A stretch of DNA of 64,000 nucleotides from the NCBI GenBank assembly GCA_963732225.1, contig CAVSYR010000005.1, forward strand, positions 1,027,391 through 1,091,390. Reading direction: 5' to 3'. Of the stretch, positions 25,550-37,739 are shown in pieces. This DNA is from VRUE01 sp963732225 (GTDB taxonomy: Bacteria; Actinomycetota; Thermoleophilia; Solirubrobacterales; 70-9). Under the pieces are notes generated by a model that was not told the origin of the DNA, did no database searches, and was given only the letters and a program-made list of their open reading frames with translations. Each line of letters begins with the position of its first letter. Positions within the stretch are counted from its first letter, which is position 1. Made by a program: the position numbers and the translations under genes.

Positions 25550-26131
25550 GCGGATCGGCGCCCGCACCGTCCTGCTTCTGCCGACGGCCGCCGTAGCCGC
25601 GACGCTGGCGCTCGGCCCCAGTGCCGCCGTCGCGGCGCCGACGTCAACGCGGGCTGCACCTGGCAGCGCCACTCCAAGACCGTGATCAAGCACCTGCGGC
25701 ACCACGGGCAACCGCGCCGCGTCAAGCGAATCAAGCACTGGTGGACCTGCGAAGCGCAGCCGAGCCTGCTCCAGCCCCAGCCAGCGCTGCCGGTCACGCC
25801 AACCCCCGCGGCGCCGCCCGGCGAAGAACCGGAGCCCGAAATCGGCCACCTCGGCGTCAAAGCGGTCGAGTACAGCTACACCCTCTCCCGCCCCGAAGTC
25901 AGCGCCGGCGAAGTGATCGTCGAGCTCAACAACCAGGGCGAAGACCCCCACAACCTCGTGCTCGAACACGAGGGCACGGAAGACCCGAAGCTGGAAATTC
26001 CCTCGACCCCGTCGGTCTCGCAGGCAAGCGCCCACTTCACCCTCTCCCCCGGCACCTACCGCCTCTACTGCAGCCTCTACAAACACGAGGCCAAAGGCAT
26101 GGAGGCGACCCTGGTGGTCACCGGCGGCTAG
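25546..26131 (+). CDS. Secreted cupredoxin (frameshifted near the signal peptide)
   Basis: A signal-peptide-like stretch (ARTVLLLPTAAVAATLAL) is in another frame from the body, so indels near 25553 and 25637 are likely. The body has a basic Trp/His/Cys-rich segment (IKHLRHHGQPRRVKRIKHW) and then a plastocyanin fold: DPHNLVLEHEG supplies the first His and LYCSLYKHEAKGMEATL the Cys, His and Met of a type 1 copper site. Probably an exported electron carrier or copper protein working with the DUF1800/DUF1501 pair. Confidence 0.75.
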
Positions 26132-26213
26132 TGAAATTGACGTCCGCCGTTAAGGAACAGTCATGCGGCCGTGCCAAGTTCGTCACAACCTCTGGAAGCC
26201 GAATTTTCGCCGC

Positions 26214-26219
26214 TAGCAT
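26214..26219 (+). promoter_or_regulatory. Putative -10 box of structured RNA copy B
   Basis: TAGCAT, 8 nt before the cloverleaf, identical in sequence and spacing to copy A. Confidence 0.5.
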
Positions 26220-26227
26220 CGCCGACA

Positions 26228-26449
26228 GGAGGGTGATGGGGTCGGGTGACCCCACACGGATGACACCCGTTGTGTCCGATTGACCATCGGATCCGGTTCG
26301 AGTCCGGCGCCCTCCGCAGATAGACCAATGGAGCGGGTCGAGTCGGTGGTAGCCTCCACGCAACGGGTGTCATCCGCGTGGAGGTACCTGCGGGGCGGTT
26401 CCCGCACAACGACCAGACTCGACCCGCTCCGGCGGGTCTTGTCGTTTCT
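26228..26449 (+). ncRNA. Structured RNA, copy B: tRNA-like cloverleaf plus attenuator-like domain
   Basis: Homologue of copy A with the same 89-nt cloverleaf (26228-26316). D stem GGGGTC/GACCCC with GGGT loop, anticodon loop ATGACAC, variable arm TCCGAT/ATCGGA, and acceptor and T arm identical to copy A. The 3' half has GGAGCGGGTCGAGTC (26330) perfectly complementary to 26416-26430, and a 9-bp hairpin CCTCCACGC/GCGTGGAGG whose loop region 26361-26376 is a perfect 16-nt complement of 26257-26272 in the anticodon arm. It ends in a terminator directly against a convergent cupin gene, so it acts as a separate RNA and not as a leader. Confidence 0.75.
26421..26449 (+). terminator. Intrinsic terminator of RNA copy B
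   Basis: GACCCGC-TCCG-GCGGGTC followed by TTGTCGTTTCT, the same hairpin as copy A. It lies at the 3' end of the convergent cupin gene. Confidence 0.75.
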
Positions 26450-26933
26450 AAGGCCTAGCCTCGTCGAGGCTCTCGCCGTCGAAGTAGCCGACCCCGTCGC
26501 CGCGCTTGAAGAAGGCGCGCAGGCCGCCGCCATGCGGGAGTCTCTCGCCGACGCCGATCTTGTCTGAGTCGGGATAAACGACCACGTCGGGGCGACCGTG
26601 GCTGGAGACTGCCAGCAGGGTCACCGGCTCCTCGCTGCGATTGATGATCTGATGCGCCCCCTCCTCGCCGAGGGGAAAGCGGAGCGCCTCCCCCTCCTCG
26701 AGCTCGCGGACGCCCTCCGGGGTTCGCAGGGTCGGGCGGCCGTAGAGCACGATCACCAGCTCCTCGTCGGCGTAGTGGAAGTGGTACGGGTAGGCGGCCT
26801 CGCCCGCCGGCAGCTCCCAGAGGCTGCAGCCGATCAACTCGGTGCCGAGTTCGTAGCCGATCCGGGCCCGCCGCGAGCGAAATCCCTCGGGCCTCTCGCC
26901 CTCCTCGAACGTCGGTTTGTAGACGTTCGGCAC
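26448..26933 (-). CDS. Cupin-domain protein
   Basis: Single-domain cupin of 161 residues. Motif 1 (AAYPYHFHYADEELVIVLYGRPTL, with HxH and Glu) and motif 2 (GEALRFPLGEEGAHQIINRSEEPV) give the usual metal site. GTG start. Unknown substrate; such proteins act as small-ligand binding or isomerase/dioxygenase-type enzymes. It lies 17 nt downstream of ahcY on the same strand, so it may be co-transcribed with it. Confidence 0.82.
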   Translation of the reverse strand: MPNVYKPTFEEGERPEGFRSRRARIGYELGTELIGCSLWELPAGEAAYPYHFHYADEELVIVLYGRPTLRTPEGVRELEEGEALRFPLGEEGAHQIINRSEEPVTLLAVSSHGRPDVVVYPDSDKIGVGERLPHGGGLRAFFKRGDGVGYFDGESLDEARP

Positions 26934-26949
26934 CTCGGACCCCCCGCCC

Positions 26950-28368
<1,419 letters not shown>

Positions 28369-28418
28369 CGGCTGGGCGTCTCCTGATTGGTTGGTTGCCC
28401 GAGCCATGGTACGAGACC

Positions 28419-28447
28419 GGCCGCCCCCCGCGTTGCGGGAGGCGGCC
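28419..28447 (-). terminator. Strong GC hairpin after the IPT/PASTA gene
   Basis: A 12-bp stem (GGCCGCCTCCCG pairing with CGGGGGGCGGCC, one G-T) with a short loop lies between the IPT/PASTA stop and ahcY. There is no U tract, so a factor-assisted or weak terminator is more likely than a classic one. Confidence 0.45.
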
Positions 28448-28463
28448 GATCTGTGCAGCGGTC

Positions 28464-29489
28464 CTACTTGGCGGTCGCCGACTTCTTGCCGACCGTCAGC
28501 TTCACCTTGGTGCCCGAGGCAAGCACCTTGCCCGGTTTGGTGCCCTGCTTCAGCACCTTGCCCGCCTTCTTCGGCTTGCTCACGACGCGGGTGACCTTGC
28601 CGACCTTGCAGTCGGCCCGGCCCAGGATCCGCTTGGCGTCCTTCAGCTTCTTGCCCTTCAGCTTGGGGACGACGCAGCCTTCGTAGAAGAAGCGATCGGC
28701 CTTGGTCGTGGCGCTGGTGCCGGCGATCGTGGTCGCCGTCACGTCGACTCCGACGACTTTGGCGCTGGGCGGCGCGACCGCGGTGATCTTGGTTTCCGAT
28801 TCGGCTTTGAAGCTCGCCGCAGGCAGGTCACCGAATTTGACCGCGCTCGCCGAGGCGAGATCGGTGCCGGTGATCGTCACCGTCGTGCCGCCGGCGACCG
28901 GGCCGAAGTCCGGAGCGATCGAGCTGATCACCGGCGTCGGCTGGACTTCGGCGCTGAGCTCGATCTCTTTGCCGGCTTCCGAGCCACTCGGCGCGACCGT
29001 TGCACCGTCGAACGGCGGCGGGAAGATGAACCCGAAGCTGGCACCGGCGACTTCGGCGACGCCGATTTTGTCGGTGGCGTTGGTCGGGTCGACGCCGATC
29101 AGGTCACCAGCCTGCACCGGCAGGTTGGCGGTGAAGGTCTGCAGCCCGGTACCCGAGGGGGTCACCGGGTTGCTGGTGCCCGCGGCCATGTAGCCGCCGG
29201 AGCCGTTGGGGCGCAGCACTCGCAGGGTGAAGGGACCGCCTGCCGGGTCCTGCATGCGCCAGCGCACGATCGCGCCGCTCACCGGCGAGGTCAGGTTCGC
29301 GCCTTTCTCTGGCAGCGCCGTGTTGAAGAAGGTCTGTCACGCGTTCGAATTCGGTCGCGACGATCCCGGCGGCAGCACGCTGCCCACCGTGACCGTCGAC
29401 GCCTGCGCACCCGTTGCCACCAGCAGCGCCCCGATACTCGCGACGACGGCGATGAAGCCCAATCGCCCCAACATCCCCTGCCTAATCAT
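28464..29489 (-). CDS. Secreted IPT/TIG + PASTA-domain protein with an in-frame TGA
   Basis: Exported protein of about 341 residues. Signal peptide MIRQGMLGRLGFIAVVASIGALLVATGAQA starts at the ATG preceded by AAGGAGG. A beta-rich region (IVRWRMQDPAGGPFTLRVLR) is followed by an IPT/TIG immunoglobulin-like domain (PVISSIAPDFGPVAGGTTVTITGTDL) and a C-terminal PASTA-like domain (CVVPKLKGKKLKDAKRILGRADCKVG). The frame is open on both sides of a TGA at 29337-29339 (codons GCG TGA CAG), where the sequence should continue into QTFFNTAL. Either a base error or a real stop/readthrough. Probably a cell-surface adhesion or wall-binding protein. Confidence 0.75.
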
Positions 29490-30444
29490 CCTGCCTCCTT
29501 GGATTGGCGCCCGGAGCCCCTGCGGCCGTCGCGGGCATTCGGGGGTCAAAACCAATCGGTCTCAAATGTTGCGGCCGGGGGCTCACCCAGGCATGTGAGG
29601 TAGGCACAGAGCCCTTCGCGTCGAAGTTCACGCGGATGGCAGAGGCAACGGAGAAAATCGTCAATTACGCGCCGGGGATGGACGCGCGCAGCACGCGGGT
29701 GGCGGAAGCGCTGAACACGCCGATGCTGATCGCCGCGGCGCTGACCCTGCCGATGGTGGCGATCAGCGAGTCGCACCCCGGCGGCGCGCTGGAGGACGTC
29801 GCCCGCATCCTCAACTGGGTCACCTGGATCGCCTTCCTGATCGAGCTGGTGGTGATGCTGGCCGTCGTCCCCAACCGCCGGCTCTGGCTGCGCCACCACC
29901 CGCTCGACCCCTTCATCGTCATCTTCACCCCGCCGATCCTGCCGGCCGGCCTGCAGGGCCTGCGCGTGCTGCGGCTGCTGCGCTTGACCAGGCTGCTGCG
30001 CCTGGCCCAGCTCTCGCGCGAGGTCTTCTCGCTGCAGGGACTGCACTACGCGATGTTCCTCGCCTTCCTCACCGTGATCGGCGGCGGCGCCCTCTTCGTC
30101 GCCTTCGAGAAGCACAGCCAGCACCTCAACGACTGGCAAGGGATCTACTGGGCGGTGACGACGATGACCACGCTCGGCTCCAGCATCTACCCGACCACGA
30201 CCGGCGGCGAAATCGTCTCGGTCGCGATCCTGATCATCGGCATCGGCTTCGTCGCCCTGCTCACCGGCGCCTTCGCGGAGCGCTTCCTCAGCCCCGAAAT
30301 CGCCGAAGTCGAGCAGCAGCTGGCCGAAGAGCAGCTCAGCGCCGAGGCGCTCGCCCTGCGCGAGCTGAAGAGCGTGCAGGAACAGCTGCAGTCGCTCGAG
30401 GTCGCGGTCCAGCGCCTGGTCGACGAGCGCACCCGACCTGAGCG

Positions 30445-30491
30445 TTCCGGTGCGCCTTACGCACGCCCAGGGTGCATAAGGCGCACCGGAA
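30445..30491. repeat. 47-bp palindromic repeat, copy 2 (REP-like)
   Basis: Same outer 15-nt arms as copy 1 (TTCCGGTGCGCCTTA and its complement), same 47-bp length, different loop (with GCAC/GTGC extending the stem). Lies between the convergent ion channel and acs genes, 2 nt beyond the acs stop. Confidence 0.8.
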
Positions 30492-30493
30492 GC

Positions 30494-32483
<1,990 letters not shown>

Positions 32484-32501
32484 TTGCCGCTCCTCTCCTG
32501 C

Positions 32502-33155
32502 TCAGGGACCCAGTGGCCGGACCGGCAGGACCGTCCGCCCGAAGGTCGAATTGACGACCGCCGCAAAAGATGCATACCAGGCAGCCGCCGCCGTCGCCAG
32601 GCCGAACCAGCCGCCGACTTCGACCAGGCCTTCGTTGCCGCCCGAGTTGCCGATGCCGAGCAGGAAGAAGGTGACCGCAAGCAGGAAGAAGACCAGCGCC
32701 ACGGCGGCGTTGGTGCGCAGCGAGGCGACGAACATGTAGGTGGTGAAGATGCCCCAGGCGATCAGGTAGAGACCGACCGCGTCGCCGACGTGAGCCGCCG
32801 GCACCTCGCCGGCGAAGAAGGTGACGAAGGCCCAGAAGGAGATCCAGAAGGCCCCGAACGAGGTGAAGGCGACCGCGCCGAAGGTGTTGCCGGTGCGGAA
32901 CTCCCACATCCCGGCGAGGATCTGGGCGACGCCGCCGTAGGCGAGCGCGAGCCCGAGCACCACCGGCTCGCCCGCTTTGTTGACCAGGTCGGCGTTGAAC
33001 ATGCTGAGCACGAAGGTGGTCAGGGCGAAGGCGGCGAGACCGAGCGGCGCCGGATCGGCGGGCGTCCAGCCCTCGCGCACTTGGGCCGCGCCGACTGGCT
33101 GCTGACCTCCGTTTCCGACCGCCGACTCGTGGGCACGGATCGATGCTGACTCCAT
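32502..33155 (-). CDS. Acetate uptake transporter, GPR1/FUN34/YaaH (SatP) family
   Basis: Six-helix acetate/succinate permease of 217 residues. The family motif DPAPLGLAAFALTT opens the membrane part (near 33-46), and the later GGVAQILAGMWEFRTGNTFGAVAFTSFGAFW is typical. Start ATG has AAGGAGA 4 nt upstream. In an operon with acs: import and activation of acetate. Confidence 0.92.
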   Translation of the reverse strand: MESASIRAHESAVGNGGQQPVGAAQVREGWTPADPAPLGLAAFALTTFVLSMFNADLVNKAGEPVVLGLALAYGGVAQILAGMWEFRTGNTFGAVAFTSFGAFWISFWAFVTFFAGEVPAAHVGDAVGLYLIAWGIFTTYMFVASLRTNAAVALVFFLLAVTFFLLGIGNSGGNEGLVEVGGWFGLATAAAAWYASFAAVVNSTFGRTVLPVRPLGP

Positions 33156-33260
33156 GATCTCTCCTTCGGTCGCCCGCTCCGGCCGGGCCTGTCCCGCCCG
33201 GGACGCGGGAACTGCGCTGTTCTTTTAGTACCCGGTTTGCCGCGCCGCTACCCTGATCCG

Positions 33261-34637
33261 GTGCTTTTCCGCCAGATAATTCACGAGGATCTCGGCTGCG
33301 CCTCCTATCTGGTCGGCGACACCGCCTCCGGCGTCGCCGCCGTGGTCGACCCGCAGTGGGACATCGACCCCTACCTGCACCTCGCCCGCCTGCACGGGGT
33401 GCGGATCGAGCACGTGCTGGAGACCCACAACCACGCCGACCACGTCTCCGGCCACGGCCGCCTGGCCGCGCGCGACCGGGGCGACGATCCACGTCCACGA
33501 GCTGGCCGAGGCGACCTACCCGCACGAGGCCTTCGGCGACGGCTGGACGCTGCCGCTGGGCGACGGCGCGAGCATCGAGGCGATCCACACGCCCGGCCAC
33601 CGGCCCGAGCACACCTCCTTCCTGCTGCGCGACGCCGCGCCGCGGCGACGACCCCTGGGCGGTGCTGAGCGGCGACTGCCTCTTCGTCGGCGACGTCGCC
33701 CGCCCCGACCTCGCGGTCGAGCCGCGCGAGGGCGCCGCCGACATCTTCCGCTCCCTGCACGAGCGGCTCCTGACCCTGCCCGAGGAGACCGAGGTCTGGC
33801 CCGGCCACCTCGGCGGCTCGCTCTGCGGCAGCGCCGGGATCGACCTCAAGACCTGCTCGACGATCGGCTTCGAGCGCCGCCACAACCGCGCCCTGCGCTT
33901 CGAGAGCGAGGCCGAGTTCGTCGAGGACGCGGTGGCGACGATCGGCAGCAAGCCGCCCAACGTCGGCCACATCGTCGCGCTCAACCGCGGGCCGCTGGTC
34001 ACCTCGATCAGCGCCCCGACCCAGCTGACCCCGCACGGCTTCGAGGCGGCGATCGCCGAAGGCGCCCTGGCGGTCGACTCGCGCACCAACGAGCAGTTCG
34101 ACGAGGCCCACATCCCCGGCGCGATCAGCGCCTCCGGCTACGACACCGGCTTCGCCACCAAGGTCGCCGAGATGGTCCCGGTCGACGCCGAGCTGCTCGT
34201 CGTCGCCGCCTCCGACGGCAACGAGCTCGAGGCGGCCGAGCTGCTGGCCGCGGTCGGCCTGCGCGTGCGCGGCTTCCTCGGCGGCGGCATGACCGCCTGG
34301 CGGGCCGAGGACCGACCGGTGGAGCGGATCGAGGCGATCGACCTGGCCGAGCTGGCCCGTCGGCTCGCCGGGCGAGGACGGGCCGCAGGTGCTCGACGTG
34401 CGCAACGCCGCCGAGTACGCCGAAGGCCACGTCCCCGACTCGATCCACATCCCCTTCGCCCAGCTGCAGACGCGCCTCGACGAGCTGCCGCGCGAGCGGC
34501 CGATCGCGACGATCTGCAAGGCCGGCAAGCGCAGCGGCCTGGCCGCCTCGATCCTGCAGCGCGAAGGCTTCGAGGGCGTGATCCACGTCAGCCGCGGCAA
34601 CGCGGCGCACTGGGACCGAGTGGGCGCGCCGGCCTAG
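33261..34637 (+). CDS. MBL-fold persulfide dioxygenase-like protein with two rhodanese domains (frameshifted)
   Basis: Read across shifts near 33470, 33650 and 34375. N-terminal metallo-beta-lactamase domain of ETHE1/BlhA type (LGCASYLVGDT, ETHNHADHVSGHG, HTPGHRPEHTSFLL, LSGDCLFVGDVARPDL, VWPGHLGGSLCG) then two rhodanese domains. The first lacks the Cys (VVAASDGNE); the second keeps it (ICKAGKRSG). Likely oxidises glutathione-type or low-molecular-weight persulfides and transfers sulfane sulfur. GTG start. Convergent stop shares CTAG with the NlpC gene. Confidence 0.85.
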
Positions 34638-35855
34638 TAGCCCGGCGGGTGGCGGGCGACGAAGCCTTCGGGCGAGTCGACCGGCGAGGAGTGCCAGCGG
34701 GGGCCGGGGCCGCCGACGGTGTCGAAGGCGAGGCCGGCGATGATCATCCAGGCGTGTTCGGCGTTGGCGTAGACGGTGATCCACTGGCCGGGGCCGGGTT
34801 CGCCCCAGGTCTCGAGGCCGGTCGAGTCGAGCGGGCTTTCGAGGAAGCCGCCGCCGTGCAGGGCGAAGCTGACCGCGCCCGAGCAGTCGTAGCCGGAGGA
34901 TTCGAAGGAGCCGTGGCCGCCGCCCCAGATGTAGGGGGTGGTGGCGATCGAGTTGGCCGCTTCGATCGCGGCGGCGATCGCGGCCGGGGCCGCGCTGGGC
35001 ACGCTGGCCTGGCTTTCGGAGATGTAGTCGGCGCTCTCGCCGGCGGTCAGCGGCGCCGGCGTGCCGGTCACCGGGGCCGGTGCGCCGGTGGTGCTGGCGA
35101 TCTGTTCGGAGATCGAGGCGAGGTTGTCGCTGAGCGCTTCTTCGCGCGACTCGAGCGTTTCCATCGCGGCGCGGCGTTCGGCCTGGGCCGACTTCAGTTC
35201 GGCGAAGCGCGCCTCGGCTTCTGCGCGGGCGGCGGCGACTTCGCTGCTCCTTGACCGCGATCGCGTCGCGGGCATCTTTGATCTGCGCCCGCACGGCGGT
35301 CATCCGCTTGACCGCGGCGCGCGCTTCGTCGCGCAGGCCCTTGACCCGCGAGGCGACCGAGTCGTCGTACTGCTGGATCTGGTCGAGGTAGTCGGCGCGG
35401 GTGTTCACTTCCGACCAGCTGGCCGAGTCGAGCACGACGTTGAGCATGTCGGGGCTGCCCGACTCGTAGATCGAGACCAGCCGTTCGCGCAGGACGTCGA
35501 GCGCACGCTGCAGGCGGGCCCGCACCGCAGCGAGGTGACGCTGGTCGGCTTCGAGCTTTTCGGTCGCGGCGTCGAGTTCGTTCTGCTTTGCGGAGAGTTC
35601 TGCCTCGACCGCGGCCTGCTGCTGGCGCAGGGCCGAGACTTCGCCGATCATCGAGTCGATCGCCTTGTTCTGTTCGGCGATCGTCGCCGCCAGCGAGCTC
35701 TGGTCTTCGCGCACGTGGCTGAGCTTGCCCTGCGTGTCCTGGAGCTTTTCTTCCAGGTCCTTTGCCGGCGCCGAAGCGACCACGCAGAGGAGGGCCAGGA
35801 GCAGTGCCGCGGGCAGCAGCAGCCGCAATGAGTTACCGCGAAGGGGAACGCGCAT
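34634..35855 (-). CDS. NlpC/P60 peptidoglycan hydrolase with coiled-coil N-terminus (one frameshift)
   Basis: RipA/PcsB-like secreted hydrolase. Signal peptide RLLLPAALLLALLCVVASAPA, long coiled coil (EEKLQDTQGKLSHVREDQSSL... through ARAEAEARFAELKSAQAERRA), a Pro/Thr linker, then the NlpC/P60 domain with Cys in SSGYDCSGAVSFAL and His in NAEHAWMII. Shift near 35250 in the coiled coil. Cuts peptide stems in peptidoglycan during cell separation. The coiled coil would inhibit or recruit. Confidence 0.9.
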
Positions 35856-35923
35856 CGGCGGCGCACGGTAGCGAACCCGCTCGCGCAATTGTTAGGAATC
35901 GCTAATAACTTGCAAGATCCCGT

Positions 35924-35953
35924 GCAGAAACCCGCAATTTGGAGGGTTTCTGC
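35924..35953. repeat. Inverted repeat 1 in a structured intergenic block
   Basis: GCAGAAACCC with GGGTTTCTGC around a 10-nt loop. First of three consecutive inverted repeats in the 326-bp gap between the NlpC and SHOCT genes. Confidence 0.7.
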
Positions 35954-35975
35954 GCGATGTACCGACGCACCAGCA

Positions 35976-36039
35976 GGCCCTTCGGGGTTCCTCCCCAGGC
36001 CGCTTCGCGGGAGTTCCTGGGGAGGAACCCCCGAAGGCC
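35976..36039. repeat. Long inverted repeat 2 (about 24-bp arms)
   Basis: The arm at 35976-35999 pairs with 36016-36039 (core GGTTCCTCCCCAGG with CCTGGGGAGGAACC, extended by GGCC..TTCGGGG with single-base offsets) around a 16-nt loop. Long enough to cruciform or block polymerase. Confidence 0.75.
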
Positions 36040-36104
36040 TCCGCCGCCGGTACTTCGCGAGGTCCTCAGCTCGGCGTCGAAGCTTGGGTAGCTCCGGAGG
36101 GACG

Positions 36105-36168
36105 CCGGTGCCCCTCCCCAAAACACTCAAGCGCGGCTCCTGCCGCGCGTTTTGGGGAGGGGCCCCGG
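36105..36168. repeat. Long inverted repeat 3 (20-bp arms with nested hairpin)
   Basis: The arm 36105-36124 pairs with 36149-36168 (core GCCCCTCCCCAAAAC against GTTTTGGGGAGGGGC, one mismatch overall) enclosing a second hairpin GCGCGG-CTCCTG-CCGCGC. Can act as a terminator of either strand, but no clear U tract. Confidence 0.75.
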
Positions 36169-36181
36169 CATCCCCAGCCAG

Positions 36182-36570
36182 CTAGGCGAGCAGCTTCGCC
36201 TTGGCTTTGTCGAACTCCTCCTGGAGAGAGCGCCCTTGTCCTTGAGGTCGTTCAGCTTGTGCAGTTCGTCAGCGGGCGAGGCGTGCGCCTGTTCGCGGAC
36301 GTAGGAGTCGAAGTGCTGCTTTGCCTCGGCCTGCGCCTTGATCGTGCGGTCGCGCATGCCGCTGCCGCGGGCGATCAGGTAGATCAGCGCGGTCAGGAAC
36401 GGGATGAAGACCAGGAAGAGGACCCAGGCCGCCTTCACCCACCCGGAGGTTTCGTGGTCGCGGAAGAGGTCGGTGAGGATCGTGATCAGGATCCAGATCC
36501 AGATCACGAAGAAGAAGACCTCGAAGGCGACGAGGAGGGCTTCTCCAACGTTGATATCGGCAAACGGCAA
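36182..36570 (-). CDS. Membrane protein with PLDc_N-like helices and a SHOCT tail (one frameshift)
   Basis: Short protein of about 130 residues. Two transmembrane segments (ALLVAFEVFFFVIWIWILITIL and GWVKAAWVLFLVFIPFLTALIYLIARG) in the phospholipase-D N-terminal arrangement, then a basic linker and, after one shift near 36226, the SHOCT motif LNDLKDKGALS..QEEFDKAKAKLLA. I chose the TTG start (LPFADINVG) because AAAGGA lies 7 nt upstream; an earlier ATG would add 12 residues. Family role unknown. Confidence 0.72.
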
Positions 36571-36612
36571 GGTGAATCCTTTCGGTGTTGGCGGGACTAC
36601 CGCCAACCTACC

Positions 36613-36950
36613 TCAGCCGACGACGATCTTGCCGTGCATGAAGGGGTGAATTTCGCAGTGGTAGCTGAACGTCCCCTTCTGTTCGAAGCGCACCGCGACG
36701 CTGTGACCGGGCTTGATGTGACCGCTGTCGAAGGCGCCTGCGTCGGTCGCGGTGTGCGCGGTGCCCGAGGAGTTGGAGAAAACGACCTTCGTGCCCTTGG
36801 CGATCTTCGAGCGTGTGAGGGTGGAATTCGAAGTGGCTGATGCTCGACCGTCTTCGCCCCGCTGGCGCTGGCGCTGGGAGCCGCGGCGGGCGCCGCCTGA
36901 GTGGCGATCAGGGCGACGGCGAAGACGAGTGAGGCGACGATTCTCTTCAT
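36613..36950 (-). CDS. Secreted cupredoxin, plastocyanin-like (two small frameshifts)
   Basis: Signal peptide MKRIVASLVFAVALIATQAAPAAA is followed, across one-base shifts near 36840 and 36815, by SHFEFHPHTL, KIAKGTKVVFSNSSGTAHTATD and GTFSYHCEIHPFMHGKIVVG. His (AHTATD), Cys, His and Met (YHCEIHPFMHG) form a type 1 copper site. A second exported electron carrier or copper protein of the window, beside that at 25.5 kb. Confidence 0.82.
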
Positions 36951-36985
36951 TGGCCCGATCTACGGAGCCGTCGCTGCCGCAAGGT

Positions 36986-37720
36986 TCAAAGTCGTTGCGA
37001 AAAAAGCACGGCGGAGACGGCGGTCGCCAGGTTGAGGCTGGATACCCCCTCGCGCATCGGGATCGCCAGGCGCGCGTCGGCGCGCTCCAGCAGGGCCTCG
37101 CTGAGGCCGTAGCGCTCGGTGCCGAAGGCGAGGATCGAGCGCGGATCGAGCTCGCCCTCCCCCAGCCGCTCGCCCTCGGGATCGATCGCGATCAGGGGCC
37201 TGTCGCCCGCGGGCAGCGACTCGATCCGCGCCACCGGCAGGGCGAAGTGCAGCCCGGCGGCGCCGCGCAGCGCCTCCGGGTGCCAGGGATCGTTGCTGCC
37301 GGTGGTGAGCACGGCGGCCGCATCGGCGGCCGCGGCGACCCGCACGCAGGCGCCCATGTTGCCCATCGTGCGCGGGTCCTCGAGCAGGACGACCGGCGCC
37401 GGGCGCTCGTCGGCGAGGACCGCGGCGACGTCGACGGCCGGCCGGCGGGCGATCGCGACGACCCCGGTGCGGGGGGCGTGGGGAACGAGCTGGGCCAGGA
37501 GCTCGGCATCGACCGGCGCGGTTCGCTCGGCCAGCGAGCCGGCGAGGTCGGGGGCGAGGTCCGCCGCCAGCCGGTCCAGCTCAGCCGGGTCGGAGGCAAC
37601 GGCCTCGATCACGTCGGCGCCGAAGCGCAGCGCGTGCTTGAGCGCGTGAAAGCCCTCGAGCAGGGCCAGGTCCGGGTCACGGCGGGCGGCGCGGAAACGC
37701 TGGACGACGGGGTCGCTCAC
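36986..37720 (-). CDS. SpoU/TrmH-family RNA 2'-O-methyltransferase
   Basis: SPOUT methyltransferase of 244 residues with all three knot motifs: LLEDPRTMGNMGACVRVA, ILAFGTERYGLS and IPMREGVSSLNLATAVSAVLF. An N-terminal L30e-like RNA-binding part (ALLEGFHALKHALRFG) is present, as in the rRNA-type 2'-O-methyltransferases. SAM-dependent; target RNA not deducible. GTG start. Confidence 0.9.
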   Translation of the reverse strand: MSDPVVQRFRAARRDPDLALLEGFHALKHALRFGADVIEAVASDPAELDRLAADLAPDLAGSLAERTAPVDAELLAQLVPHAPRTGVVAIARRPAVDVAAVLADERPAPVVLLEDPRTMGNMGACVRVAAAADAAAVLTTGSNDPWHPEALRGAAGLHFALPVARIESLPAGDRPLIAIDPEGERLGEGELDPRSILAFGTERYGLSEALLERADARLAIPMREGVSSLNLATAVSAVLFSQRL

Positions 37721-37739
37721 CGCCCCATCATGCCGGGAT

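Noticed and set aside
22600..26131. True pseudogenisation of the DUF1800/DUF1501 set
   Set aside because: Domains stay conserved to their ends across single-base shifts, and housekeeping genes nearby show the same kind of shifts, so assembly error is the better reading.
26228..26316. Functional tRNA-Sec or canonical tRNA-Val
   Set aside because: D and variable arms fit tRNA-Sec but the loop is GAC-centred, not TCA; CCA is not encoded; copy A has C instead of U at position 33; and the element continues for over 130 nt with its own structure.
30445..30491. Rho-independent terminator between ion channel and acs
   Set aside because: It could terminate here, but the same 47-bp element lies in a divergent promoter gap at 20.4 kb and has no U tract; called a repeat instead.
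35889..36185. Coding frame over the three inverted repeats
   Set aside because: Frames exist on both strands but the sequences are mirror images of each other from the palindromes, with no ribosome site or domain.
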